Origin: a virus
DNA length: 30,068 nucleotides
IMG/VR virus record: IMGVR_UViG_3300032047_000083
Location: 1 to 30,068 of that record
Direction: 5' to 3' (one strand)
Shown: in pieces, positions 14,356 through 22,152 of the stretch
Layout: each line of letters starts with the position of its first letter
Position numbering within the stretch: position 1 is the stretch's first letter
Program-made: the position numbers and the translations under genes
Notes under the pieces: model-generated
What the model was told of the DNA's origin: nothing
The model's input: only the letters and a program-made list of their open reading frames with translations
The model's database searches: none

Positions 14356-14851
14356 TTCTTTTGATCTTGTTAAGTTCTTTTAGTCTAAATCTTAACTCAT
14401 CTTTGGTATTGAATGGACCTTCATAACCATATTGAAATAATGTACTTGCTTTAGGACAGTAACCATGTTTCCAGCCTTTTTCAAAGTTAATAGCATACCA
14501 ACCTGCGGCATACAATACATCACTATTAGCAGTTTTACTAAACAATGGAATGTCTCTGTTATATTCTGGGTGATCAGATGTTATTAGTTCAGGTGCTGGA
14601 AATGGAATTTCAAATCCTGCTATAAACATTTTATCTGGTTGGACTACATCGTCGACTTTATTTTTGAATACCTTAGCACCAAAGAATTTTTCTACCTCGC
14701 GGTTACTACCAAATTCTTCTTTAATTTCGTTAGATAGATATTCGTATGTACCTTGAATGTTCTGATATAGAACACCTACATTACCACGTTGTTGATCTAT
14801 TACTAACCAACTACTATCATCAACCTTTTTAATTGTTGCTTTCTTACTCAT
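14333..14851 (-). CDS. Hypothetical protein, 172 aa
   Basis: The protein is not recognised. It is soluble, with a mixed alpha/beta pattern, a YAAGWYAINFEKGWKHGYCP segment near 115-134 and a basic helical C-terminus. GGAG with good spacing precedes the ATG, and the start overlaps the end of the 60-aa gene by 8 nt. An AATAAATA lies 34 nt upstream inside the preceding gene and could be a late promoter, which I do not claim. Confidence 0.78.
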   Translation of the reverse strand: MSKKATIKKVDDSSWLVIDQQRGNVGVLYQNIQGTYEYLSNEIKEEFGSNREVEKFFGAKVFKNKVDDVVQPDKMFIAGFEIPFPAPELITSDHPEYNRDIPLFSKTANSDVLYAAGWYAINFEKGWKHGYCPKASTLFQYGYEGPFNTKDELRFRLKELNKIKRNEIKNSD

Positions 14852-15026
14852 TACTTTCTCCTTCTTTAATCAACTCTCGTTGTCTATTTATTAGTCCTGT
14901 TCTTTTGTTAATTGTTGTTGTCTTTTGAAATACTGTTTTGCCACGATCAGGTGACTCATAAGTAACGATCTTATCTTCTGGACCATACTTAATGGCATCC
15001 CACATCTTTCTTATTGTTTCTGACAT
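14844..15026 (-). CDS. Small basic hypothetical protein, 60 aa
   Basis: This is an unrecognised 60-aa protein, rich in K, R and T in the middle (GKTVFQKTTTINKRTGLINR). It overlaps the end of the RNase H gene by 16 nt and the start of the 172-aa gene by 8 nt, consistent with translational coupling. Confidence 0.68.
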   Translation of the reverse strand: MSETIRKMWDAIKYGPEDKIVTYESPDRGKTVFQKTTTINKRTGLINRQRELIKEGESNE

Positions 15027-16003
15027 GAGTTTAATATCTCTCCAAATTCTGTTGCGGCTTCTGTAAGTTTAGGCATATTCCATTTGTTACAAAACTTCAT
15101 AAAGAATATACCAACGTTCTGTACTTTTTCTTTATTAGATGATTCAGCAAATACTTCTTTAATGCCTGCTTTAATCTCATCTGGTTGTTGTGTAAGATCA
15201 ATTAGTATTTTGTTACGTTCATAATCATCTATTACTCTATGCTCTTCTTCATTATGGTCTACCCAACGTTGTAACATAAAGTTATTGAAGTCAAAGCCTC
15301 CACGTTCCATATCAGCAAATGCTTCTAGCATACCTGTTTTATTCTTACTGCCTTTCTTTCTAGCACCTGGAAAAGCAGAAAATATGTTGTCTGATGTATC
15401 GCCTCTTACACACTTTTCAAACAGTAACCATTTAGGGTTAGGTACTGCTTTAGGCTCTTGTGTCTTCTTATCAATAGCACGTTTCATAGTCTTTGCTTCA
15501 AATATACCATCTGCTCTAACTATTTGATCTGTTACGCCATTGTATTGACTAACATTCTCACTAATTAACTGATAGAAGTCACTGTCTGTGCTTACAATAA
15601 TATGATCGTCTTGTGGGTGTTCTTGTGTCCACATAGCAATTAAGTCATCTGCTTCTGCTTGTGGGTGGTGTAGTACACTACAATTAGTCTTAGTTTTTAA
15701 GTAATCAACAAAGTGATCATATGCTTCAAAAAATATTTCGTCTTCTTCTTGTTGACTAGGAGACCTTTGATCCATTGTAACCTTTCTATTCTTCTTGTAA
15801 GGCTCATAGAAGTCTTTACGCCAACTCCTACCTTCTAAGCAAAATATTACATGATCACCATCAAACTCTCTCCACACTTTCTTAACACTATTAAACATAA
15901 TGTGCATTGCCATACCAACTTTCATATCAATGTCGCTGGTACGAGCAGTCACATGCTTTGCTCTAAAGAACATGTTAAGTGTGTCAACTAGAATGTATTT
16001 CAT
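15011..16003 (-). CDS. rnh: RNase H / 5'-3' exonuclease (T4 Rnh, FEN family)
   Basis: This enzyme removes RNA primers and flaps from the lagging strand. It is a flap-nuclease-family protein of 330 aa, near the 305 aa of T4 RNase H. Metal-binding acidic residues are visible: D7 (ILVDTLN), E117, D119 and D120 (AEADDL), D140 and D142 (STDSDF), and D202 and D205 (RGDTSDN), the last followed by a helix-hairpin-helix-like region. With ligase and polymerase in the same window it completes a lagging-strand maturation set. It lies in a long multi-gene unit with small unknown genes. Confidence 0.9.
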   Translation of the reverse strand: MKYILVDTLNMFFRAKHVTARTSDIDMKVGMAMHIMFNSVKKVWREFDGDHVIFCLEGRSWRKDFYEPYKKNRKVTMDQRSPSQQEEDEIFFEAYDHFVDYLKTKTNCSVLHHPQAEADDLIAMWTQEHPQDDHIIVSTDSDFYQLISENVSQYNGVTDQIVRADGIFEAKTMKRAIDKKTQEPKAVPNPKWLLFEKCVRGDTSDNIFSAFPGARKKGSKNKTGMLEAFADMERGGFDFNNFMLQRWVDHNEEEHRVIDDYERNKILIDLTQQPDEIKAGIKEVFAESSNKEKVQNVGIFFMKFCNKWNMPKLTEAATEFGEILNSCQKQ

Positions 16004-16004
16004 A

Positions 16005-16433
16005 TTATTCGCCTTCGTTATTTTGTTTAACTTTTGCTATATCTTCATCTGTAACTTTAACAACATCTGCTGGTTGCCTAGCATCTGCTTCTAAGCCAAA
16101 GTCTTGATCTGCTAACTCTTGCTGTAGTATTGTTCTACATAAGTCATTAAACCAAGTATTAACTATGTCTTCGTCACTATTACCTGTATAACCATTTCCT
16201 TGCAACATTGTAACAAAAAAATCATTAAAGTCAAGTTCTACAAAACCTTTTTTAGGATTAATAGGATCTACATCCATTTGTAATACATTTACATAAGGTT
16301 CCTCGTTGATAGTTGCTAGTTCTTTTTCAAGTTCAGCACCTTCAAGATCCCTATTAGCAATAGCAATTTTTTTATCCTTCTCGTTCTTGAACCACAATTT
16401 AGGGTCCATCATATCTTTAAATTTATTCGCCAT
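16005..16433 (-). CDS. Hypothetical protein, 142 aa
   Basis: This is an acidic protein. Its central part (GFVELDFNDFFVTMLQGNGY with a later WFNDLCRTIL, residues about 63-108) looks like a conserved helical domain known to me from marine T4-like phages without a function. The ATG is reached by GGAGAAAAAAG inside the end of the zinc-ribbon gene, which overlaps by 11 nt. Confidence 0.76.
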   Translation of the reverse strand: MANKFKDMMDPKLWFKNEKDKKIAIANRDLEGAELEKELATINEEPYVNVLQMDVDPINPKKGFVELDFNDFFVTMLQGNGYTGNSDEDIVNTWFNDLCRTILQQELADQDFGLEADARQPADVVKVTDEDIAKVKQNNEGE

Positions 16434-16578
16434 CTTTTTTCTCCTTATCCTTTAATTCAATAAAGTATGCGTGGCTACAATTAGCACCGCAAAATATCTT
16501 AGTTTTATCAGCAGTATGATATTTTACATCAAACGGTTGAACATCAAGTCCGCACATAAAACACTTAAATGGAATCAA
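16423..16578 (-). CDS. Zinc-ribbon-like miniprotein, 51 aa, TTG start
   Basis: This 51-aa protein has two cysteine knuckles, CFMC (6-9) and CGAN-C (30-34), in a layout typical of a zinc ribbon, followed by a lysine-rich helix. The start is TTG at 16578. It overlaps the stop of the preceding gene as TTGA, and GGAGGTG, the strongest ribosome binding site in this region, lies 5 nt before it. The only in-frame ATG falls between the first two cysteines and would break the knuckle. It may bind nucleic acid or a host protein; no function is proven. Confidence 0.75.
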   Translation of the reverse strand: MIPFKCFMCGLDVQPFDVKYHTADKTKIFCGANCSHAYFIELKDKEKKDGE

Positions 16579-17009
16579 CCAAACACCTCCATTGATATTA
16601 CTTTCTTAACATAACACGGTTGATCTTTATATAATATACCGTCTACTACTGGCCATACTTTTAAGCCAGGCTTAATCACATGTAAGTTATTCCAACCAAA
16701 GTCACCATATAAGTAAGATTGTGCTAAGTTTAAATTCCAACATGCTTCTATTAGTAATACATACATTTCGTCATGCCTAGTTTTAATGACTAACTTGTTA
16801 TCATCTTTAAACCATGTGTCTGTTATATCGCCAACAAATAAAGGTCGTGTATATCCATCAAGTAATTTATCTTCAACAGTATGACCATGAAACGTTACGT
16901 TATGATCATCTGCTCTGGCATCATACGCCACCATCATCAAAAACATTACCAATGCTGTTATCAGCAAAGGAGACATGTTCTTTATAAAGTTCCAATCGTG
17001 TTTATCCAT
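16575..17009 (-). CDS. Exported protein resembling DUF6491
   Basis: This predicted periplasmic protein of 144 aa has a signal peptide: a positive start, then a hydrophobic core (SPLLITALVMFLMMVAY), with likely cleavage after ARA at residue 33. The mature part has two cysteines, C90 (EACWNL) and C132 (QPCYVKK), in the same relative places as the conserved pair of DUF6491 proteins of proteobacteria; this resemblance is from memory. It lies between QueE and the zinc-ribbon gene. An exported phage protein outside a lysis cassette is unusual. Superinfection exclusion or envelope stress are possible roles. Confidence 0.7.
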   Translation of the reverse strand: MDKHDWNFIKNMSPLLITALVMFLMMVAYDARADDHNVTFHGHTVEDKLLDGYTRPLFVGDITDTWFKDDNKLVIKTRHDEMYVLLIEACWNLNLAQSYLYGDFGWNNLHVIKPGLKVWPVVDGILYKDQPCYVKKVISMEVFG

Positions 17010-17010
17010 A

Positions 17011-17898
17011 TTATTTTCCTATTGCGTTACCATATATGTGTACGTGAACTCTACTTGTATAGTAGTATCCTCTACGTATGGCCTCGTCTGCTATACTGGC
17101 CTCTGTCTGTATTAAACCTTCAAAGGTGCCGCCAACTCCCATAATCCATACAGGATAGTTACAACCAGCATCTCTAAACAGTTTAGTGTTCTCTTCTACT
17201 TCACGCCAACTCTCATCAGTACCATTTACAACATACTTCAACTGCCCTGCTGGTGAAACTTCAGCATATCTGCCTATCACGTCAGGCTTGATTGCTCTTT
17301 TATGTTGCTCTCCAGCAGTACTCCATAGTTTAGGAGATAAACTCCAATACCATTCTCTGCCAGTCCAATTAGTGTATTCGCGTTGTATCCACTCCGCAAA
17401 ATCATCTGTAATTGGTTTAGTACCATTTGTTTCTACAGTAACATTCATTGGCTGATTGTCTCTGCGTTTAAACTCTTCTATAACCTCAGTCATACCTGGT
17501 TGTGTAGGTTTAAGCATTGGCTCGCCGCCTGTAAAGACCATGTGTGCGTTTTGTTGTGTAACTGGGTGTACAAACTTACCATGCGGTAGAAGTGCTGTAA
17601 GTTCGTCACAAGCCTCCTCTACAGTTTTATCAGTAATTAAGTGTCTGTACTTCTTACTCCAAGTATATGAACTATCACAACCTTTTTCAAACACAGGTAA
17701 ATCAAATACATTAGTAATGTCTGTGATATCTAACTTCTCATAAGGTAATTCATATGTGCTAGGATCTGTAGGGTCCTTTTGTCCAAAGCCATTACATTGT
17801 AAGTTACATAGGAAGAATCTCATCCACAGACTAGGAATACCTACGTATTGGCCTTCGCCTTGTGCTGAATAAAATGTTTCGCTATACTTTAATGTCAT
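17011..17898 (-). CDS. queE: 7-carboxy-7-deazaguanine synthase QueE (radical SAM)
   Basis: QueE converts 6-carboxytetrahydropterin to 7-carboxy-7-deazaguanine. The N-terminus YSETFYSAQGEGQYVGIPS is typical. The [4Fe-4S] cysteines are C31 and C35 (CNLQC), with the third at C74 (GCDSS) after a long insertion in place of the usual CX3CX2C loop. GGEP (124-127) is the SAM-binding motif. The length is 295 aa. The ATG forms a TAATG overlap with the FolE stop, so the two are co-translated. With FolE, a QueD-like protein and a DpdA-like transglycosylase in the same window, it most likely feeds DNA modification instead of tRNA modification. Confidence 0.92.
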   Translation of the reverse strand: MTLKYSETFYSAQGEGQYVGIPSLWMRFFLCNLQCNGFGQKDPTDPSTYELPYEKLDITDITNVFDLPVFEKGCDSSYTWSKKYRHLITDKTVEEACDELTALLPHGKFVHPVTQQNAHMVFTGGEPMLKPTQPGMTEVIEEFKRRDNQPMNVTVETNGTKPITDDFAEWIQREYTNWTGREWYWSLSPKLWSTAGEQHKRAIKPDVIGRYAEVSPAGQLKYVVNGTDESWREVEENTKLFRDAGCNYPVWIMGVGGTFEGLIQTEASIADEAIRRGYYYTSRVHVHIYGNAIGK

Positions 17899-18587
17899 TA
17901 CTTATCGCACGAATATTGTTGTTGTAGTTTAATGTTATCCATAAACTCTTTCTTTGTACCTGCGTCTTCTTTGAACGCACCTTTAAGAACAGTTGTTTGT
18001 GTTAGTGAACTATGTGCCTTAACACCTCTATTCTCTACGCAACCGTGTGTGGCTTGTACATAAACACCTAAGTGTTCGGCCCCTGTTGCTTTTTGAATCT
18101 CTCTAACAATGTCGTTAGCAAGTTCTTCTTGTAGTGTACCTCTAGCCGCACACCACTGTGCAATTCTAGTGTACTTGCTTAAACCAATTAGTTTGTCTGC
18201 GGCAATAATGCCAATGTATGCCACACCTCTAACTATTTGGTGATGGTGTGAACACATACTAATAAGTTCACTTCTAACAACTAGCATACCTTCGTATCTA
18301 TCGTCGCTGTCGTTAGGGAAAGCAGTTGCGTTAGGTATGTTTTCGTATCTACCAGACATTAGTTCATTAATATACATCTTTGCTAGACGCCTACCAGTAT
18401 CATTACTGTTAGGATCATTTTCAGTATCGATAACTAATCCTTTTAGCACATCTTCAAACTTTACAGCAAGTTCATCTATTAATTGATCTTTTTCGCCTTC
18501 TTCAATAAATTCAGATATGTTGTCGCCGGCCCAATGTCTTTTGCCTGCTTCTACTAATCTTTGTTTAATCTTTTTACTTGTATCCAT
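17898..18587 (-). CDS. folE: GTP cyclohydrolase I
   Basis: This enzyme opens GTP to give dihydroneopterin triphosphate, the first step to pterins and 7-deazaguanines. The zinc ligands are visible as C112 and H115 (MCSHHH) and C183 (HGCVENRG), matching the Cys-His-Cys set of the family. RIAQWCAARGTLQE near 141-154 is the conserved core. At 229 aa it is full length. It is coupled to QueE by the TAATG overlap. GGAG lies before the ATG. Folate supply is the alternative role, but the QueE neighbour favours deazaguanine synthesis. Confidence 0.94.
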   Translation of the reverse strand: MDTSKKIKQRLVEAGKRHWAGDNISEFIEEGEKDQLIDELAVKFEDVLKGLVIDTENDPNSNDTGRRLAKMYINELMSGRYENIPNATAFPNDSDDRYEGMLVVRSELISMCSHHHQIVRGVAYIGIIAADKLIGLSKYTRIAQWCAARGTLQEELANDIVREIQKATGAEHLGVYVQATHGCVENRGVKAHSSLTQTTVLKGAFKEDAGTKKEFMDNIKLQQQYSCDK

Positions 18588-18604
18588 TTATGTTTTACTC
18601 CGAG

Positions 18605-18805
18605 TTATTTTGTTAAGGACGAGGATGTCCTTTTAATGTATTGGTTATCTTTTTTCAAGATACCATTTTCCCAATTCTCCACTACATCGTTAGCATAGTG
18701 GATTGACTTACTTCGCACATCAATTGTACCAAACAAGTTACCATTCTCCATCAGTTGTACCATGTAGCCTGTGCCATCATGGTTAGTTATTTCTGCTGTT
18801 CTCAT
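18605..18805 (-). CDS. Hypothetical protein, 66 aa
   Basis: This is a small unrecognised protein with a beta-rich N-terminal half (AEITNHDGTGYMVQLMENG) and a basic end. An earlier ATG at 18814 has its Shine-Dalgarno sequence too close. I chose the ATG at 18805, which forms an ATGA overlap with the phosphoribosyltransferase stop and has GAGGA 9 nt upstream. Confidence 0.7.
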   Translation of the reverse strand: MRTAEITNHDGTGYMVQLMENGNLFGTIDVRSKSIHYANDVVENWENGILKKDNQYIKRTSSSLTK

Positions 18806-19290
18806 CTCCACCATTCCTCATAAGGAAAAACAATCCAACGTTCTTGATCAGGTAGTACATTGTTAGCAGTAAATTCAACTTTACCAAAACTGCTAGACTC
18901 CTTATCAAACAATGTAGCATATCTAATATCTTGATGAGCATACGCCATCCTATTAGTTGTGCTATCTACATAGTCTGTGATTACCTTATCGATACCGTGT
19001 AATGTTGTTCCGGAATCATTAATATCGTCAACAACTAAAACTGTTTTATCATTGTATTTAGATAAAATGTGCTTTAGAGTCTCCGAATCTTCGATATGTG
19101 CGTCTCTTGTTTGCCATCTAAATGCTTCAAATGGTACTTCATAGTAATGACTCATCATTACACCAAAAGCATACGCACCACGTCCAGGACCGATTATAAC
19201 TTCAGGCTTGTAACTTTCGTGTGCCATTTCTCGCACAATGATTCTACAATCTCTGTTTAAGTCGTCCCAACTGTAATATAGTTTCTCCAT
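18802..19290 (-). CDS. Phosphoribosyltransferase (purine PRTase-like), apparently leaderless
   Basis: This type I phosphoribosyltransferase of 162 aa has the PRPP-binding signature VLVVDDINDSGTTL (84-97) and an upstream GPGRG loop (34-38). It is most like xanthine/guanine or hypoxanthine PRTases, which join a purine base to PRPP. The start is ATG at 19290. The -10 box ends at 19297, which puts the transcription start on the A of that ATG, and no Shine-Dalgarno sequence can exist. It is the first gene of the unit leading to FolE and QueE. Base salvage, or handling of a deazapurine base, are both possible. Confidence 0.84.
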   Translation of the reverse strand: MEKLYYSWDDLNRDCRIIVREMAHESYKPEVIIGPGRGAYAFGVMMSHYYEVPFEAFRWQTRDAHIEDSETLKHILSKYNDKTVLVVDDINDSGTTLHGIDKVITDYVDSTTNRMAYAHQDIRYATLFDKESSSFGKVEFTANNVLPDQERWIVFPYEEWWR

Positions 19291-19325
19291 TTTTATATTA
19301 TACCATATTTTGTGGCCAATGTCAA
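19276..19325 (-). repeat. Promoter-plus-gene-start module, copy 1
   Basis: From -35 to -10 this copy matches the one at 24650-24700 at 28 of 29 positions. After a short variable gap the match resumes at 14 of 15 positions over the first five codons of the phosphoribosyltransferase gene (ATGGAGAAACTATAT). Confidence 0.85.
19297..19325 (-). promoter_or_regulatory. Early sigma70-type promoter, class II
   Basis: TTGACA at 19325-19320 and TATAAT at 19302-19297 have a 17-nt spacer, TTGGCCACAAAATATGG. Both boxes are perfect consensus. The predicted start is 19290, the first base of the phosphoribosyltransferase gene. The promoter overlaps the last codons of the 180-aa gene. Confidence 0.88.
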
Positions 19326-19864
19326 TCGGAATCTAATAATATTATCTCATTATTTTCAAAATGATCTAAATCTAATAGATTCATATTATCACTGACGTTA
19401 CGTTTAGTCATTTCTAAAAACATCTCTATTTCATTTGCGAATGCTTTATCAAGTATAGGGTTAAGTGATTCTGTTTCATCAATCCTACCTGTAATTAATT
19501 CACACGCATTTCTTAAAGATATTGTCAAACCTTCTAATAACATGTCATCAAAGTTTTTCAATCTTTTATTCATGTATATAGATCTGTTTAACATACGCAT
19601 ATAACATTCTGCTGAAATTTCTTGTATTTTAAGTTCAATACAGCATTCAGAAAAATTTAAATTCTTAAATGTCATTATGTGGAAAGGATCAAAATCTGTG
19701 TACTTACAAAAAAACTGTATACAATCAACAATATCGTCATCGTTTACAGGATATATTTTTTTAATCTCTTGTAAATCGTAACCTGCTCCAATTTGCTTAC
19801 ACACTCCCATCATAGGAACAGCATGCCTATCAGTTACATATATACCGCGTCTCTTTTGTATCAT
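19322..19864 (-). CDS. Hypothetical protein, 180 aa
   Basis: The protein is not recognised. It is acidic and cysteine-containing, probably all-helical. The first 50 residues (DRHAVPMMGVCKQIGAGYDLQEIKKIYPV) could form a helix-turn-helix, which is weak evidence. It starts in an ATGA overlap with GalE and ends over the -35 box of the next promoter. Confidence 0.75.
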   Translation of the reverse strand: MIQKRRGIYVTDRHAVPMMGVCKQIGAGYDLQEIKKIYPVNDDDIVDCIQFFCKYTDFDPFHIMTFKNLNFSECCIELKIQEISAECYMRMLNRSIYMNKRLKNFDDMLLEGLTISLRNACELITGRIDETESLNPILDKAFANEIEMFLEMTKRNVSDNMNLLDLDHFENNEIILLDSD

Positions 19865-20850
19865 TTATTTTTAATTGCCTTAGATTTGTTTTCTAACCAA
19901 AGTTGTGAATGCTCAAACATTTGATCTAAATTATAATTTGGTTGCCAATTCAACAACTCTTTTGCCTTATTAGTATCGGCACAAAGATATGATGGGTCGC
20001 CTGCTCTTCTTGGACCAACCTCATAATTAACCTTTTTACCTGTAACATTTTCAACTGAGGAGATCAAGTCGAAAATACTAAAACCTACGCCGGAACCTAA
20101 ATTAAAGATACCGCTTTCGCCACCATTATTAAGATAATCTACTGCTTTTAATTTAGCATCAGCAATATCTTGTATATGGCAATAGTCTCTAATACATGTA
20201 CCATCTTTGGTATCATAGTCGTCACCACAAATAGTAAACTTAGTACCATTCATAGCACAATCTATAAGGATTGGCATAACATGACTAGCCGGTTCTTGCG
20301 TATAACCATTTTGTGCTTCAGGGTCGGCACCTGCGGCATTGAAATATCTAGTACTAATATAATTAAGACCATATGCCTTATGGTAATCCTCCAGCATTAG
20401 TTCAGTCATATACTTACTTGTTGCGTAAGGACTCATTGGATTTGGTGTTAAATCCTCTGTGAACGGTTCTTGTGTATCTCGTTCTCCATATACACTACTA
20501 GACCCACTAAAAATAAAGTTCTTTACATTGTGCTGTACGCACATATCTAGTAATGCCTGTGTTCCAGATACATTATTTTTGTAATACTTGCCTGGGTTTT
20601 CTAAACTGTCTGGCACAACATGGCTTGCCGCTAAGTGTACAACTGTATTAGGTTTAAACATTTCGATTATACCAGCAGTTGATTGTGTAGCGAAGTCATG
20701 TGGGAACATAGTATAATCTTTGGCCGCCCATTTTCGTGAACCGTTGTCAATTACTATAACATCATACCCTGCTTGGGAAAATGTTTTAGATACTTGAGCA
20801 CCGATGAAACCGGAACCACCTGTGATAACTACTGTTTCTTTATCACTCAT
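19861..20850 (-). CDS. galE: UDP-glucose 4-epimerase-like protein
   Basis: This is an NAD-dependent epimerase of the extended SDR family that interconverts UDP-glucose and UDP-galactose or similar sugars. It has the Rossmann motif TGGSGFIG (10-17), a catalytic serine region FSGSSSVYG (114-122), YATSK (Y142, K146) and RYFNAAGAD, all as in GalE. At 329 aa it is full length. A GT-B-type glycosyltransferase lies in the same gene cluster (23404-24651). Together they could build a sugar for DNA or the cell surface. Substrate specificity cannot be read from sequence. Confidence 0.9.
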   Translation of the reverse strand: MSDKETVVITGGSGFIGAQVSKTFSQAGYDVIVIDNGSRKWAAKDYTMFPHDFATQSTAGIIEMFKPNTVVHLAASHVVPDSLENPGKYYKNNVSGTQALLDMCVQHNVKNFIFSGSSSVYGERDTQEPFTEDLTPNPMSPYATSKYMTELMLEDYHKAYGLNYISTRYFNAAGADPEAQNGYTQEPASHVMPILIDCAMNGTKFTICGDDYDTKDGTCIRDYCHIQDIADAKLKAVDYLNNGGESGIFNLGSGVGFSIFDLISSVENVTGKKVNYEVGPRRAGDPSYLCADTNKAKELLNWQPNYNLDQMFEHSQLWLENKSKAIKNK

Positions 20851-21010
20851 CTTCTTCTCCTTCTTGTTCGTCTGTAAACAAGCCTCCTCTATCTTCTATC
20901 TCGTCGATAGTGTCGCTTAGTCCTTGAGCAGGTTGCGACTTAGTCGGCTGTATTACAGTCTCTGTGTCTCCTTTCTTTTGTGTAAAAGGAATACGTTTAA
21001 TATTAGGCAC
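20843..21010 (-). CDS. Small acidic hypothetical protein, 55 aa, GTG start
   Basis: This ORF has a basic start (PNIKRIPFTQKKG) and a strongly acidic end (TDEQEGEEDE). GTG at 21010 overlaps the stop of the histone-like gene, and its stop overlaps the GalE ATG by 8 nt. The interval has no other ORF and GalE's GGAG lies within it. The ribosome binding site is weak, so the call is moderate. The function is unknown. Confidence 0.55.
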   Translation of the reverse strand: MPNIKRIPFTQKKGDTETVIQPTKSQPAQGLSDTIDEIEDRGGLFTDEQEGEEDE

Positions 21011-21185
21011 TATTTTTTGCTTCTTGAATTTCGTTTCTTCTAGTTTTACAAAGTTTAGAAATTTCCATTAATGCCTTTCTTGCTCTTGTGGCACTTGCTT
21101 TGATACCTGCGCCTTCTTTGAACTTTTCGTTCTCGCTTACATATTCTTCGAATAGTGCTTTTAATTTAATATGTGACTCTGTCAT
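21003..21185 (-). CDS. Histone H1-like (Hc1-type) protein, 60 aa
   Basis: This is a short helical protein with pattern LKALFEEYVSENEKF near the start and KASATRARKALMEISKLCK (29-47). It matches the layout of the bacterial Hc1/histone H1-like family, in which a first helix is followed by a basic (A/S)-T-R-x-R-K-A helix. Those proteins bind DNA. In a phage it could coat modified DNA or disturb the host nucleoid. TAGGAG precedes the ATG. The family assignment is from pattern memory. Confidence 0.65.
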   Translation of the reverse strand: MTESHIKLKALFEEYVSENEKFKEGAGIKASATRARKALMEISKLCKTRRNEIQEAKNSA

Positions 21186-21194
21186 AATTTTCTC

Positions 21195-21632
21195 CTATTT
21201 TAAACTGTCAAATACATCTACGATGTCACTTTCTTCAACATCGAAGTTTGGACCATCCAACTCTTCTACTGGATACTCCATTTCGCAACCGTTTTCATTG
21301 TCTTCGGCTACTGAAATCTTTATGTAGCGACCAGGATACTTTGCTTGTATCTCACTCGCTAAATCATCAGCGATCATCTCGCATGATTTGTTATTAAGTT
21401 GGATTACATCTTCTTTATATAAGTTCTCCAACCATCTCTTAAATTGTATAAATTCTATATCCCTATCATCATGGAATACTTCTATCCACACTTTAAAGTG
21501 GAATATGTGTCTGTGTTTATATCCTAGGAAACTTACATCATACTCATCGCCTGTTGCTGTAGCAGGATTAGTATCTGCTCCAGGATAAAAATGTATGCCC
21601 TCTTTACTGAATGTTACCCATATACTTCTCAT
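21195..21632 (-). CDS. queD: QueD-like (6-carboxytetrahydropterin synthase-like) protein
   Basis: This is a probable T-fold pterin enzyme of 145 aa. It has a histidine cluster (H40, H42, H45 in YKHRHIFHF), a strand/helix pair DIEFIQFKRWL like the (V/I)DF..LK segment of QueD, SCEMIADDLA (83-91) like the catalytic T-x-E-N-(I/L)-A region, and a late ISVAED (E110) like the pterin-binding VxET. It is divergent, but FolE, QueE and a DpdA-like protein in the same window support the role. An ATG at 21641 exists, but its Shine-Dalgarno sequence is only 1 nt away. The ATG at 21632 forms a TAATG overlap with the upstream mini-gene and is preferred. Confidence 0.62.
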   Translation of the reverse strand: MRSIWVTFSKEGIHFYPGADTNPATATGDEYDVSFLGYKHRHIFHFKVWIEVFHDDRDIEFIQFKRWLENLYKEDVIQLNNKSCEMIADDLASEIQAKYPGRYIKISVAEDNENGCEMEYPVEELDGPNFDVEESDIVDVFDSLK

Positions 21633-21742
21633 TATAACCATTCTCCTATTTTAATAAATGCTATAGGTATTAATACTACAGCAAGTATAGTTAAACTAAT
21701 AAAAGTTGCTAATTCACTTGGATCGTTATTAAATGCTCCCAT
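21632..21742 (-). CDS. Small membrane protein, 36 aa
   Basis: This mini-gene encodes one membrane-spanning segment (FISLTILAVVLIPIAFI, residues 13-29). It has the best ribosome binding site in its area, AAGGAGG 4 nt before the ATG, and TAATG overlaps at both ends, so it is tightly coupled to its neighbours. The function is unknown. Confidence 0.75.
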   Translation of the reverse strand: MGAFNNDPSELATFISLTILAVVLIPIAFIKIGEWL

Positions 21743-22152
21743 TATGCCTCCTTGCTTGGATCCCACATAACTAGGTTTTTCTTTTTCAACCTATTAGTTA
21801 CAATAGTCCATCTATTTTGTTCTTCTTTCCATTCCTTTAACCATTTGTGTCCATCTCTTTCTGCGTCAACAAAAATAGCATTAGTAAATGCTAATGGCAC
21901 AATAACAGCACAATGTATAACAATACTTACAACAATGTTATAATTAAAAAAGCCTAAGTATGTAGATGCTACTAGTCCAAAGAATACACTCCATGCTACA
22001 AACAACACTAACATAAAGTAAGTTTGTAAACTTGGATCTGGTATATATTTTAATGGATTGTATCTAACATCCATTACACTTCTCCACCCATTTACAAGTT
22101 TCATTACCGTTCTTCTAAATAGGCTAGGTTTATTAACACTCGGTTCTATCAT
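21742..22152 (-). CDS. Membrane protein, 136 aa
   Basis: This predicted inner-membrane protein has two hydrophobic segments: YFMLVLFVAWSVFFGLVAST (residues 45-64) and a second at about 72-92. Both ends are charged, and the C-terminal third is basic and tryptophan-rich. It resembles a conserved marine-phage membrane protein from memory, with no known function. Its stop overlaps the start of the 36-aa membrane protein. Confidence 0.8.
   Translation of the reverse strand: MIEPSVNKPSLFRRTVMKLVNGWRSVMDVRYNPLKYIPDPSLQTYFMLVLFVAWSVFFGLVASTYLGFFNYNIVVSIVIHCAVIVPLAFTNAIFVDAERDGHKWLKEWKEEQNRWTIVTNRLKKKNLVMWDPSKEA

Noticed and set aside
14885-14892. AATAAATA 34 nt before the 172-aa gene
   Set aside because: The spacing is right but it lies within a coding region and is not supported by a gap or leader, so it is left out of the feature list.
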